Below are positions 17,461 through 26,059 of a stretch of 64,000 nt of DNA, piece by piece. The DNA is taken from positions 372,001-436,000 of the forward strand of contig NZ_LIQH01000039.1 of assembly GCF_001418085.1 (NCBI RefSeq), given 5' to 3'. The stretch is from Lacinutrix algicola. Its GTDB lineage: Bacteria; Bacteroidota; Bacteroidia; Flavobacteriales; Flavobacteriaceae. Every line of letters begins with the position of its first letter. The first letter of the stretch is position 1. The notes below the pieces were generated by a model, which saw only the letters and a list, made by a program, of their open reading frames with translations, searched no databases and had not been told where the DNA came from. The position numbers and the translations under genes are program-made.

Positions 17461-17982
17461 ATGAAACCAATGTTAAAAACAACACTTCGAGGACCATTAA
17501 AATGCTGGGACATCTATTCTATGTTTCTTCAAAAGCAAGCAGAGGATTTTAAAAGAAACTCCGATATAGCTGCATTAAAAGAGTTTCAAGATAAATACAA
17601 TTGGACTTTTAATATAGAAGAACAATTAAATAAAGTAAATTTCGATGCTATAGTTTTAACTAATAGTAATCAAGAAATAGAATGGGTTAATGTTGGTTTT
17701 AAAGAGATGACGGGCTATCCGGTAAATTTCACCAAAGGTAAATCTCCAAAATTTTTACAAGGTGAAAAGACTTCAAAAGAGACTTTAAATAGAATAAGAC
17801 AAAATATTAACAATCAATTACCATTTAAGGAAACCATAATAAACTATAAGAAAAGTGGAGAAATGTATCGCTGTGAAATAGAGATGTTTCCGTTAAAAGA
17901 TAAAGATGGAAAGCTTTGTCATTTACTAGCTTTAGAAAAAGAAGTTTATATAAAAAGTAATAGTTCTGTATTAGAATACTAA
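17461..17982 (+). CDS. LOV-like PAS domain protein lacking the photoactive cysteine
   Basis: A 173-residue cytosolic protein: ~55-residue helical N-terminus (RGPLKCWDIYSMFLQKQ) and one PAS domain (about 60-160). The PAS domain follows LOV photoreceptor order: MTGYPV, then GKSPKFLQG aligned to the LOV signature GRNCRFLQG, then TSKETLNRIRQNI, INYKKSGEMYRCEI and PLKDKDGK. The photoactive Cys is Pro96 here and one flavin-contacting Asn is changed, so classical cysteinyl-adduct photochemistry is impossible; flavin binding remains possible. There is no effector domain. It lies behind a B12 riboswitch and before ribB, an unusual context. Function unknown. Confidence 0.85.
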   Translation: MKPMLKTTLRGPLKCWDIYSMFLQKQAEDFKRNSDIAALKEFQDKYNWTFNIEEQLNKVNFDAIVLTNSNQEIEWVNVGFKEMTGYPVNFTKGKSPKFLQGEKTSKETLNRIRQNINNQLPFKETIINYKKSGEMYRCEIEMFPLKDKDGKLCHLLALEKEVYIKSNSSVLEY

Positions 17983-18041
17983 ACCAATTAGTGCTTAGTT
18001 TTCTGTTAAACTAATTATAAAATTTAAAAACATCACATTTA

Positions 18042-18085
18042 TTGACCTACGTCAAACAAATTGATTTAAGAGACCATTAGTTTTG
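18042..18085 (+). promoter_or_regulatory. FNR/Crp-type operator and promoter of ribB-crp
   Basis: TTGAC-CTAC-GTCAA (18042-18055) is a perfect inverted repeat of the Crp/FNR half-site form. TAGTTTTG (18078-18085) fits TAnnTTTG, giving a transcript start near 18090, 24 bp before the ribB ATG. The palindrome centre is then about 41.5 bp upstream of the start, the classical class II activation position. Binding by the Crp/Fnr protein encoded downstream is inference. Confidence 0.65.
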
Positions 18086-18113
18086 TGTTTTCAAATAACA
18101 ATAAAAACTAATA

Positions 18114-18776
18114 ATGGTACTTACAGAATTAAATACATTAACACTTTTTGGTAACGATAGTCAGGAACGTGTAGAAAAAGCATTAAAACACCTTCAAAAT
18201 GGAAGAGGAGTTATTTTAATGGACGACGAAAACAGAGAAAACGAAGGCGATTTAATATTCTCTGCACATAATATGACTAATAGTAACATGGCACTCATGA
18301 TAAGAAAGTGTAGTGGTATTGTTTGTCTTTGTTTAACCAATGAAAAAGCAGATTCACTTAATTTACCATACATGGTAAAGGAAAACACGAGTAGTTTTCA
18401 AACGCCTTTTACTATTTCTATAGAAGCAAAGGAAGGTGTAACTACGGGAGTCTCAGCAAAAGACAGATTAAAAACAATACAAGTAGCTAGCAACGAAAAT
18501 GCCGTAAGCAGCGACTTGGCAAAACCAGGGCATATATTTCCTTTAAGAGCTAAAAATAACGGTGTATTGGAAAGAGATGGGCATACAGAAGGAAGTGTAG
18601 ATTTAATGAAACTAGCAGGCTTAAAACCAGAAGCTGTACTCTGCGAGTTAATGAACGACGACGGTACAATGGCAAAAATGGATACTATTATAGAATTTAC
18701 AGAAGAGCATAATTTAATGGCGTTATCAATACAAGATATTATTCATTACCGTAAATTTGTAAGAGACTATAAATAA
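18114..18776 (+). CDS. ribB: 3,4-dihydroxy-2-butanone-4-phosphate synthase
   Basis: A 220-residue RibB that turns ribulose 5-phosphate into the four-carbon precursor of riboflavin. The active-site motif [21 protein letters not shown], the AxDR loop (SAKDR), GHIFPLRA and [14 protein letters not shown] with the C-terminal [11 protein letters not shown] are all present. It is a stand-alone enzyme without the GTP cyclohydrolase II (RibA) half found in flavobacterial RibBA, so it is probably an additional copy outside the main riboflavin operon. The regulator gene follows with no gap. It is a plausible flavin booster for nearby flavoproteins. Confidence 0.94.
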   Translation: MVLTELNTLTLFGNDSQERVEKALKHLQNGRGVILMDDENRENEGDLIFSAHNMTNSNMALMIRKCSGIVCLCLTNEKADSLNLPYMVKENTSSFQTPFTISIEAKEGVTTGVSAKDRLKTIQVASNENAVSSDLAKPGHIFPLRAKNNGVLERDGHTEGSVDLMKLAGLKPEAVLCELMNDDGTMAKMDTIIEFTEEHNLMALSIQDIIHYRKFVRDYK

Positions 18777-19358
18777 ATGGAGCAATACATTGAACTCACA
18801 AATTTCATAAAAAAGAATATTGATATTGAGGATGAAGACTTAAAAGTCGTCTTGTCTTATTTTAAACCCATTAAAAAAAGTAAAAATGAAATTTTACTTT
18901 CAAATGGAAAGAACAGTCAGGTTAGTTATTTCGTTAAAAAAGGGTGTCTAAGGATTTTTTATATAGATGAAGAGGGCAAGGATATTACACGTTACATAGC
19001 ATTCGAAAATCAGTTTGCGACAGAACTTGTTAGCTTTATAACTAACGAGCCTGCACAAGAAAATATTCAAGTTATAGAAAAGAGTGAGTTGCTATATATT
19101 ACTCATGATGACTTTAGAACTCTCATAAAAACGATTCCTAAATGGAAAGATTTTTATAACATCTATTTAGAAAAAGCCTACGTTAATAGTAGTAAAAGAC
19201 TAATATCATTTACCACTCTCGATGCATCCGAAAGGTATCAGCAGTTGTTTAAAATAAACCCTAATATTGTTAGACGCCTACCAAATAAAATAGTTGCTTC
19301 TTATATTAATATCTCTCAAGAAACTTTAAGTAGAATAAAATCTAAGTTGCAGCAGTAA
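18777..19358 (+). CDS. Crp/Fnr-family transcriptional regulator
   Basis: A 193-residue regulator with an N-terminal cyclic-nucleotide-binding-type beta roll (ILLSNGKNSQVSYFVKKGCLRIFY, then ENQFATELVSF) and a short C-terminal helix-turn-helix (IVASYINISQETLSRIKSKL). Only one cysteine is present, so it has no FNR-type iron-sulfur cluster; the effector is unknown. The ATG touches the ribB stop, hence co-expression with RibB and possible autoregulation through the palindrome at 18042. It is slightly short at the DNA-binding end, as is common for Bacteroidota members of this family. Confidence 0.9.
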   Translation: MEQYIELTNFIKKNIDIEDEDLKVVLSYFKPIKKSKNEILLSNGKNSQVSYFVKKGCLRIFYIDEEGKDITRYIAFENQFATELVSFITNEPAQENIQVIEKSELLYITHDDFRTLIKTIPKWKDFYNIYLEKAYVNSSKRLISFTTLDASERYQQLFKINPNIVRRLPNKIVASYINISQETLSRIKSKLQQ

Positions 19359-19753
19359 AATAAAAAACATATTAAAATTAGACTTATTAAATATGAAAAA
19401 GATATTATTCCTAAGACTATTTTATTAGAATTTATAGGTTACTCCAAAACCAAATTCGGAAAAGATTAGTAACAAATTATTACTAACAATCTTTCTCATA
19501 AAATCTATATCATTAGCAGTGATATATATTTACAAAGTGTAATAAGACTAACTCGTTTTAATGTTGAGACAACTATGTTTTTTAGGAAAAGGAAAATTAA
19601 ATTCAACTTGATTTTAATATAAAAAGTACTAAAACCGAATGCTTGACTTTGTCAAAAAAATAGTCCAACTTCGTTTAACGTATGATATAAAACATTGAAA
19701 CGATTTTATATCAACGAAACATTAAACGAAACGTCCTAAATCCAACCAATCCA
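19359..19753. other. 395-bp intergenic region with possible gene remnant
   Basis: No intact gene is seen. On the minus strand a short open stretch ending at 19425 reads FSEFGFGVTYKF-stop, resembling the last beta strand of an outer-membrane barrel protein, but it is interrupted after ~34 codons by a stop. A 9-bp-stem hairpin (GATATAAAA...TTTTATATC, 19684-19712) lies near the downstream end. The remnant reading is weak. Confidence 0.3.
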
Positions 19754-20386
19754 TCATACCAATCCATTAATAATATCCACATTAACCACGTGTTTACCTT
19801 CAAAAGGAATAATACTCACATCTTTTCCAAACAATTCACGGGCACGTTCAGTTTCATGGGCAATACGTTTTGCATCTAAATATTCATCTTCAGTCCCATA
19901 AACCAAAGACACTTTTGCTTTTAATAGTTTAAAATCTTCGGCTACTAATTCTTTTGGTAAACCTCCAGAATGCAATATAAGTTGAGAACATGGTAACTGT
20001 CTATTTTTAATATAACGTGTCGCTACACTAACACCTTGAGAATAGCCTAAAACAATAATATTTTTGTCTTCAGGAATTTGTTCTTCGGCTAAAATAGAAT
20101 CAAAATAATTGACAATATTTTGGGTTTCAACTTGTGTGTTTTCTTTAGTTAACCAGCAGGCACCAACATGTTTAAAACCGTCTTGATAATATAAACTAGG
20201 CGCTTGAGGAGAAATAATGTAATTTTCTTCGGCATTTAAACCTTTAAAATATCTTATAAAATATTTGCTTAAATAACCCAAACCATGGCATACAAACCAT
20301 ACATTCTTGGTTTTATCTGTTAAAGTGTTTAAAGTAGAATAAGGTTTGTTGGTAGTGTAAAATATTTCCTTTTGGGTAGATTGCAT
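19754..20386 (-). CDS. Carboxylesterase/phospholipase-type alpha/beta hydrolase
   Basis: A 210-residue alpha/beta hydrolase of the short serine esterase group. CHGLG near residue 35 supplies the oxyanion region, GYSQGVSVA contains the nucleophile (about Ser114), a TEDEYL segment offers the Asp, and GKHVVN near the end holds the His. No signal peptide. It is divergent from the menaquinone block with a 47-bp gap, and MenH is otherwise missing from this region, but the GYSQG esterase signature and lack of MenH-specific features argue against calling it MenH. Substrate unknown. Confidence 0.82.
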   Translation of the reverse strand: MQSTQKEIFYTTNKPYSTLNTLTDKTKNVWFVCHGLGYLSKYFIRYFKGLNAEENYIISPQAPSLYYQDGFKHVGACWLTKENTQVETQNIVNYFDSILAEEQIPEDKNIIVLGYSQGVSVATRYIKNRQLPCSQLILHSGGLPKELVAEDFKLLKAKVSLVYGTEDEYLDAKRIAHETERARELFGKDVSIIPFEGKHVVNVDIINGLV

Positions 20387-20433
20387 TCTTGCTATGTTTC
20401 GTATTTTTGAGGTTATAAAAATACAGTAAATAG

Positions 20434-20859
20434 ATGAATATTTCTAAAACAGAAATGCTAGCAAAAGCAAACGCTTCTAGTAAAGATACTTTAATGGAAA
20501 CTTTAAACATTGAAATGGTCGATTTTGGCGATAATTTTCTTGTAGCCAGAATGCCAGTAACACCAAGAGTACACCAACCAGATGGCGTATTACATGGTGG
20601 AGCAACAGCGGCTTTGGCAGAAAGTGTAGGTAGTTTTGCCTCGCATATATTTACAGACACAGAGAATATGTTTGTACGCGGTTTAGAGATTACAGCAAAT
20701 CATTTAAAGAGCGTAAAAGACGGTTATGTTTATGCAAAAGCGACTTTTTTACACAAAGGGAGGACTACACAATTATTAGATATTAGAGTAACAGACGAAG
20801 CCGATAATTTAGTTTCTATTTGTAGATTGTCTACAATCTCGTTACCAAAAAAGAAGTAA
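20434..20859 (+). CDS. Hotdog-fold thioesterase (PaaI/MenI-like)
   Basis: A 141-residue hotdog thioesterase: VHQPDGVLHGGATAALAESVGSFAS is the classic motif with the catalytic Glu/Asp helix, followed by GLEITANHLKSVKDGYVYAKA and GRTTQLLDI. It starts a tightly packed operon with isochorismate synthase (4-bp gap) and menD, so hydrolysis of 1,4-dihydroxy-2-naphthoyl-CoA (the MenI step between MenB and MenA) is the most likely role; this is inferred from context and family. PaaI-like roles on other aromatic thioesters cannot be excluded. Confidence 0.88.
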   Translation: MNISKTEMLAKANASSKDTLMETLNIEMVDFGDNFLVARMPVTPRVHQPDGVLHGGATAALAESVGSFASHIFTDTENMFVRGLEITANHLKSVKDGYVYAKATFLHKGRTTQLLDIRVTDEADNLVSICRLSTISLPKKK

Positions 20860-20862
20860 TAA

Positions 20863-21993
20863 ATGCAATCATCAGATTTTTTCGAGAGTACCCAAAATCA
20901 TTTTGACGATGCTTTACCATTTGTATTGTATTCTAAACCCAATACTTCGTTTGTTAAAGGAGTGTTTCAAGAAAATGATATAGTGTATACTTCTGAAAAT
21001 TTAACCGAAAGCGGATTCATTTTTTCGCCTTTCGATTCAAACAAGGAAACGGTATTAATTCCTACCGAGCAATCCGATAGTTTAGAAACAAGTTTTAGTG
21101 TTACTGAAGACAATCGAGAAGCTGAAGATACATTGAAGTCAAACGAAAGTGAAGCCGATTTAAACAACGCTAAAACGTTTCATATCGCTTTAGTTTCAAA
21201 AGCTATAGACACGATAAAAGAGAACACTTTTAAGAAAGTAGTAATTTCACGAAAGGAAGAAGTGGTACTTTTAGAAAGTAATCCCATTCAGCTTTTTAAA
21301 CGCTTATTATCACAATATAAAACAGCATTTGTGTATTGTTGGTACCATCCCAAAATAGGGTTGTGGCTAGGTGCAACACCAGAAACTTTATTAAGCGTCA
21401 CCGGAAACAGGTTTACAACAATGGCTTTGGCAGGTACTCAAGAATTTAAAGGAGATGCCAACCCAAAATGGGAAGCCAAAGAAAGTGAAGAGCAACAATT
21501 GGTTACAGATTTTTTAGTCGAAAGTTTAGAGGCTTCAGTCACTAATTTGAGTGTAGCAAAAGTAGAAACGATAAAAGCAGGTAGCTTACTACATTTAAAA
21601 ACTAGAGTATCTGGACTGCTAACTTCAAATTTAAAAGAGGTTGTAACTGTTTTACATCCAACGCCTGCGGTTTGTGGCTTACCAAAAACAACTGCAAAGC
21701 AATTTATTTTAAACAACGAAAACTATAATCGTGAGTTTTACACAGGTTATTTAGGCGAACTAAACATTAAAGAAAAAACCACTCGAAACACCAACCGTAG
21801 AAACGTAGAGAATAATGCGTACAGCGCCGTAAAAACGATTTCTAATTTATATGTAAACCTACGTTGTATGCAATTAACAGATGTAAAAGCGAGTATTTAT
21901 GTTGGTGGCGGTATAACAAAAGACTCGATTGCTGAAAATGAATGGCAAGAAACGGTGAATAAAACACAAACCATGAAAAAGGTGTTGTTTTAA
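20863..21993 (+). CDS. menF: Isochorismate synthase
   Basis: A 376-residue chorismate-binding enzyme that isomerises chorismate to isochorismate, the entry to menaquinone. The C-terminal catalytic domain shows KVVISRKEEV, the WLGATPETLLS segment, MALAGTQ, HPTPAVCGLPK, and the YVGGGIT/TKDS region. The N-terminal half is divergent, as usual. It sits between the thioesterase and menD genes, which supports a menaquinone rather than siderophore role (no entB/entE-type genes nearby). No signal peptide. Confidence 0.92.
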   Translation: MQSSDFFESTQNHFDDALPFVLYSKPNTSFVKGVFQENDIVYTSENLTESGFIFSPFDSNKETVLIPTEQSDSLETSFSVTEDNREAEDTLKSNESEADLNNAKTFHIALVSKAIDTIKENTFKKVVISRKEEVVLLESNPIQLFKRLLSQYKTAFVYCWYHPKIGLWLGATPETLLSVTGNRFTTMALAGTQEFKGDANPKWEAKESEEQQLVTDFLVESLEASVTNLSVAKVETIKAGSLLHLKTRVSGLLTSNLKEVVTVLHPTPAVCGLPKTTAKQFILNNENYNREFYTGYLGELNIKEKTTRNTNRRNVENNAYSAVKTISNLYVNLRCMQLTDVKASIYVGGGITKDSIAENEWQETVNKTQTMKKVLF

Positions 21994-22032
21994 TTCGGAT
22001 TAAAAGTGTGATTTTGTATTTTTACACCACAG

Positions 22033-23751
22033 ATGAAGCACCCAAAAATACCACTCGCTCAAACCGTTGTTCAGCTTTGTAAAGCTAAGAATATACAACA
22101 TATAGTATTATCTCCAGGTAGTAGAAATGCACCTTTAACAATAGGTTTTACTCACGATCCCTTTTTTAAATGTTATAGTATTGTAGACGAGCGCTGTGCT
22201 GCGTTTTTTGCTATGGGAATTGCACAGCAAATTCAAGAGCCAGTAGCTGTTGTTTGTACTTCGGGCAGTGCACTTTTAAATTATTATCCTGCTGTTGCAG
22301 AAGCTTTTTTTAGTAATATTCCTTTAGTAGTTTTAAGTGCAGATAGACCAAAACATTTAATTGGTATTGGCGACGGACAAACTATAAATCAAGAAGATGT
22401 TTATAAAAACCATATTTTGTATTCTGCTAATTTAAAGCAAGATATAGATGAAGTAAATAAACTTGAAGCAAGTGAAAAAGCGAAGTATTTAGATTTGCAA
22501 AAGAGTGTACAAGATTTTAATGAAGAAGAAATAAATAAGGCAATTAACATATCGGTTTCAGAAAAAGGACCTGTACATATTAATATACCTTTTAACGAGC
22601 CTTTGTATGATATTGTTGAAGCATTAGTTGTCAAACCAACAGTGACTCCTTTAAGCACAAAAGAAACCATAACGGAAGATTTATCTACTTTTATTAACCT
22701 TTGGAATACTGCCAAGCGTAAATTAGTATTGGTCGGTGTAAACCAGCCAAATACTGTAGAACAGCAATATTTAGATGTTTTAGCTCAAGATGAAAGTGTT
22801 TTAGTACTTACCGAAACAACTTCTAATATCCATAACAAGCGTTTTATTCCAGGTATAGATAAATTAATAGCTGCTTTAAATACGGAGGAACTAGAGCTAT
22901 TAAAACCAGAGATACTTTTAACTTTTGGAGGTCTTGTAGTTTCTAAAAAAATTAAAAAATTCTTAAGAGATTGTAATTTGAAACAGCATTGGCATATTGG
23001 AGAGCAGCATGCTAACGATACCTTTTTTGCTTTAAATAAAGTATTTAAAATGTCTGTTAATGCATTCTTTTCTCAATTTTTATTTCAAACAAACACTGTA
23101 GAAAGTGATTACAACAGCTTTTGGCTTACTGCTTTTAATAGCAGAAGAAAAAAGCACGAAGCGTATTTAAAAACAATCCCTTTTAGTGATTTTAAAGCTT
23201 TTGAAGTTTTATTAAATACATTGCCTAGTAATTCACAATTACAAGTCGGAAATAGCTCTACAATAAGATACACGCAGCTTTTCGATTTAAAAACATCCAT
23301 TGAAGTTTTTTGTAACAGAGGAACTAGCGGTATAGATGGCAGTACTAGTACAGCTATTGGTGCAGCAACGGCTTCTAAATTACAAACCACATTTATTACT
23401 GGAGATTTAAGTTTCTTGTACGATAGCAATGCGTTTTGGAATAATTATATACCCAATAACTTTAGAGTAATTGTTGTTAATAATGCAGGAGGAGGGATCT
23501 TCAGGATTTTACCTGGACATAAAAACACCTTAAATTATGATACTTACTTTGAAACAAAGCACAACTTAACAGCCAAGCAGCTTTGTGCCATGTATGGTTT
23601 TGAATATAGAACGGCTTCTAACGAACTTGAATTAGTTTCAGGTTTAGATCAGTTTTATATTGAAGGTACTAAGCCTAAGTTACTTGAAATATTTACTCCA
23701 AGCGAATTGAACGATGAGACGCTATTGAAGTATTTTGCACAAATTAAGTAA
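22033..23751 (+). CDS. menD: 2-succinyl-5-enolpyruvyl-6-hydroxy-3-cyclohexene-1-carboxylate synthase
   Basis: MenD, 572 residues, a thiamine-diphosphate and Mg-dependent enzyme joining isochorismate and 2-oxoglutarate. Visible: the N-terminal pyrimidine-binding domain with HIVLSPGSRNAPLTIGF and the catalytic Glu region (VDERCAAFFAMGIA), VCTSGSALLNYYPAVAEA, LSADRP, and the C-terminal cofactor domain with FCNRGTSGIDGSTSTAIGAA and ITGDLSFLYDSNAFWNN...NAGGGIF. It is full length and follows menF by 39 bp. Confidence 0.97.
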   Translation: MKHPKIPLAQTVVQLCKAKNIQHIVLSPGSRNAPLTIGFTHDPFFKCYSIVDERCAAFFAMGIAQQIQEPVAVVCTSGSALLNYYPAVAEAFFSNIPLVVLSADRPKHLIGIGDGQTINQEDVYKNHILYSANLKQDIDEVNKLEASEKAKYLDLQKSVQDFNEEEINKAINISVSEKGPVHINIPFNEPLYDIVEALVVKPTVTPLSTKETITEDLSTFINLWNTAKRKLVLVGVNQPNTVEQQYLDVLAQDESVLVLTETTSNIHNKRFIPGIDKLIAALNTEELELLKPEILLTFGGLVVSKKIKKFLRDCNLKQHWHIGEQHANDTFFALNKVFKMSVNAFFSQFLFQTNTVESDYNSFWLTAFNSRRKKHEAYLKTIPFSDFKAFEVLLNTLPSNSQLQVGNSSTIRYTQLFDLKTSIEVFCNRGTSGIDGSTSTAIGAATASKLQTTFITGDLSFLYDSNAFWNNYIPNNFRVIVVNNAGGGIFRILPGHKNTLNYDTYFETKHNLTAKQLCAMYGFEYRTASNELELVSGLDQFYIEGTKPKLLEIFTPSELNDETLLKYFAQIK

Positions 23752-23869
23752 TTAATCGGTAGTTTTATCCGTTTATCGATATTATAGCTATAATTTATTA
23801 AGTCAGTTATTTTATTGGTTTAAAAAAATTGTATATTTAAGAAGAATTAAACCACTTAAAACTATAATT

Positions 23870-24211
23870 ATGAGTAAAAGAGATGATCTAATCGCAAAAT
23901 ATGCTGCTGATTTAAAAGACAAAATAGGTGAAACTCCAGATATGGATTTTTTAACTAAAGTAACAATAGGTTGCGGGCCATCTATTTATAATAAAGATGC
24001 TGCAACGGTTTCTGGTTCAGATGATAAAGAATTAGCTACAGTTAAAAATAATTTTTTAATTAAAAAATTAGGCTTAGAGGATAGTGCAGAGTTAGATAAA
24101 GCTATTGCTTCTGTAATGGAGAAATATGGTAAGTCTAACAGAAATAAATATAGAGCAGTTGTTTATTATTTATTAGCAAGACACTTTAAGAAAGAATCTG
24201 TTTACAAATAG
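23870..24211 (+). CDS. DUF2853 family protein
   Basis: A 113-residue cytosolic protein of the DUF2853 family, recognised from the YAADLKDKIGETPDMDFLTKVTIGCGPSIYNKDAATVS pattern (short segments of which are diagnostic) and the C-terminal KYRAVVYYLLARHF. Members are small helical proteins common in Bacteroidota; their function is unknown. It has its own 118-bp upstream gap after menD and a strong terminator afterwards, so it is probably monocistronic. Confidence 0.85.
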   Translation: MSKRDDLIAKYAADLKDKIGETPDMDFLTKVTIGCGPSIYNKDAATVSGSDDKELATVKNNFLIKKLGLEDSAELDKAIASVMEKYGKSNRNKYRAVVYYLLARHFKKESVYK

Positions 24212-24232
24212 AATACCTTTTTTAACATATAT

Positions 24233-24267
24233 AAAGCGTTGTAATTTAGTTTACAACGCTTTTTTTT
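24233..24267 (+). terminator. Rho-independent terminator after DUF2853 gene
   Basis: AAGCGTTGTAA-TTTAGT-TTACAACGCTT followed by a run of Ts, 22 bp beyond the stop. Confidence 0.92.
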
Positions 24268-24351
24268 GTGATTTTTTTTAAAGTGTTTAAAATTGCTTTC
24301 AAAATATAAAAAAAAATCATTTTTGAATTTTAATATTAGTATTTTTGCCGC

Positions 24352-25182
24352 ATGATAAATATAGGAGAATATAATACTTTAGAAATAATAAGAGAAACCG
24401 AACCGGGTATGTTCTTGTCAGATGAAGATGGTAATGAGGTTTTATTACCTAATCGTTACGTTGAAGACGTTTTTAAAGTAGGTGATGATGTAGAAGTTTT
24501 TATCTATTTAGATAATGATGAGCGTTTAGTTGCAGTAACGGACGAGCCACATATTACAAAAGGTGATTTTGCGGTTTTACGCTGTAATGCCGTAAACGAT
24601 TATGGTGCTTTCCTTGATTGGGGAATGGTAAAAGAATTATTTTGCCCGTTTAAGGAGCAAGCTTTCCCAATGAAAAAAGGAGGGTGGTACTTAGTACATT
24701 GCTATTTAGATGAAAAAAGCGAAAGACTAGTAGCAACAAGTAAAACCAATAGATTTTTAGATAATGAAATACTAACGGTTGCAGAATTTGAAGAAGTAGA
24801 GCTAATAGTATCGCACCCAAGTGATTTTGGAATGAATGTTATTGTAAATAAGCAACATATGGGCTTAATTTACAAGGATAGTATTTTTCAAGAATTAAGT
24901 ATTGGAGATCGCTTAAAAGGTATTGTTAAAAAAATTAGACCAGGTAATAAGTTAGATATTGCTTTAGGTCAAGTCGGTTTTAGAAACATAGAGCCTAATG
25001 CTAAAAAGATTTTAGACATCCTTGAAGACAATTCTGGATATTTACCATTATACGATAAATCTTCACCAGAAGCTATTAAAGAAACTTTAGAAATGAGTAA
25101 GAAAAACTTTAAAAAAGCGATTGGTGCACTTTACAAGCAAAAGCAAATTACTATCGAAAAAGATGGTATTCGTTTGGTTTAA
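24352..25182 (+). CDS. S1-domain RNA-binding protein, CvfB/YitL-like
   Basis: A 276-residue cytosolic protein with tandem S1-type OB folds and a C-terminal winged helix, the CvfB architecture. The N-terminal GEYNTLEIIRETEPGMFLS and LPNRYV, the GDFAVLRCNAVNDYGAFLDWGM segment, and the late DRLKGIVKKIRPGNKLDIALGQ S1 repeat are typical, followed by the winged helix (LEMSKKNFKKAIGALYKQKQI). CvfB proteins bind RNA and affect virulence-factor or stress gene expression in Firmicutes; the role in Bacteroidota is unknown. Single gene followed by a terminator. Confidence 0.88.
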   Translation: MINIGEYNTLEIIRETEPGMFLSDEDGNEVLLPNRYVEDVFKVGDDVEVFIYLDNDERLVAVTDEPHITKGDFAVLRCNAVNDYGAFLDWGMVKELFCPFKEQAFPMKKGGWYLVHCYLDEKSERLVATSKTNRFLDNEILTVAEFEEVELIVSHPSDFGMNVIVNKQHMGLIYKDSIFQELSIGDRLKGIVKKIRPGNKLDIALGQVGFRNIEPNAKKILDILEDNSGYLPLYDKSSPEAIKETLEMSKKNFKKAIGALYKQKQITIEKDGIRLV

Positions 25183-25210
25183 TTTGTCAATTTTACTTTT
25201 CAATAAAATT

Positions 25211-25242
25211 AAAAAGCTACTATATTTATAGTAGCTTTTTTG
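25211..25242 (+). terminator. Rho-independent terminator after the S1-domain gene
   Basis: AAAAAGCTACTAT-ATTT-ATAGTAGCTTTTTT, 28 bp after the stop. Confidence 0.9.
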
Positions 25243-25338
25243 TTAATGATAAATAAAGGGAATTTATGTTAGTCATTAAATTTATTGTTTAAGTGCATTG
25301 TTATATATAGTTGATTCATATATAATTATATGTTATCA

Positions 25339-25764
25339 CTAGGCGCTAATAGTAAGCGTTTTTTTTATTTTATTTTCAGACCACAGAAATGACTCTTCAA
25401 TATTTTTTGCAACATGAAAAGGTTTGTGTAAAAAGTGATTCTCTATTGTTACATTCATATTATCGAAATGATTATCGTATGTAATAGAACTAAAAGACAC
25501 TACATTATTAAGCTTTTTGCAATAACTAGCATAGTCTAATGGAGAAACTGAATATTTGTTTACTCTATTTATAATATGTCCAAAATTACGATTCTTAAAA
25601 AAGGAGTTTACAATTTTTAAAAGTGTCCTAGTGTTTGTTGAATCTAGATGGATGCCTTCATTTATTTCGGCGATTAAAAAGTTTTCTAAAAAATAAAAAT
25701 CACCAATGGTTAAATGATGTGTTTCTAGTACTTTTTGATAAAGCGGAGAGTTAATTGTTCTCAT
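25339..25764 (-). CDS. Uncharacterised protein with STAS/SpoIIAA-like fold pattern
   Basis: A 141-residue cytosolic protein. The pattern FLENFLIAEINEGIHLDSTNTRTLLKIVNSFF followed by a strand with NRVNKYSVSP and an SFSSITYD strand resembles the SpoIIAA/STAS-SEC14-like alpha/beta proteins found in flavobacteria, in short pieces recognisable but too diverged for certainty. No catalytic residues or signal peptide are seen. It is isolated: opposite in orientation to both neighbours, with a 295-bp upstream region that it shares with menB and that shows no other gene. Function unknown. Confidence 0.65.
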   Translation of the reverse strand: MRTINSPLYQKVLETHHLTIGDFYFLENFLIAEINEGIHLDSTNTRTLLKIVNSFFKNRNFGHIINRVNKYSVSPLDYASYCKKLNNVVSFSSITYDNHFDNMNVTIENHFLHKPFHVAKNIEESFLWSENKIKKTLTISA

Positions 25765-26059
25765 TTATAAGGGTTTGTATGTGGATTAATAACACTGTAA
25801 AGGTATTGCGAACTCATTTATTTGCATTTTTTTAAATATTATTAAATCGTTTTACGACAAAAGGTGTTTTTTGGACGATTAAAAATATTTATCTATAAGT
25901 TTTTACCTACAAAACAATCGATTTGTAACTCTCTAATAAACATTGATTTAATAGTTTAAATAGATAAAACCGATTAGTTTATTGAAGAATAATTGAAAAA
26001 ATAAGGACTACAATAACCGAAATTATGTATTTTTAAAATCTGAAAAATTAAGAAATAAT

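Noticed and set aside
19754-20386. Calling the esterase MenH
   Set aside because: It is near men genes but transcribed away from them, and carries a GYSQG carboxylesterase signature without MenH-specific features.
20313-20660. 115-residue minus-strand ORF spanning the divergent region between the esterase and thioesterase genes
   Set aside because: It overlaps the start regions of two well-supported genes and has no recognisable protein features.
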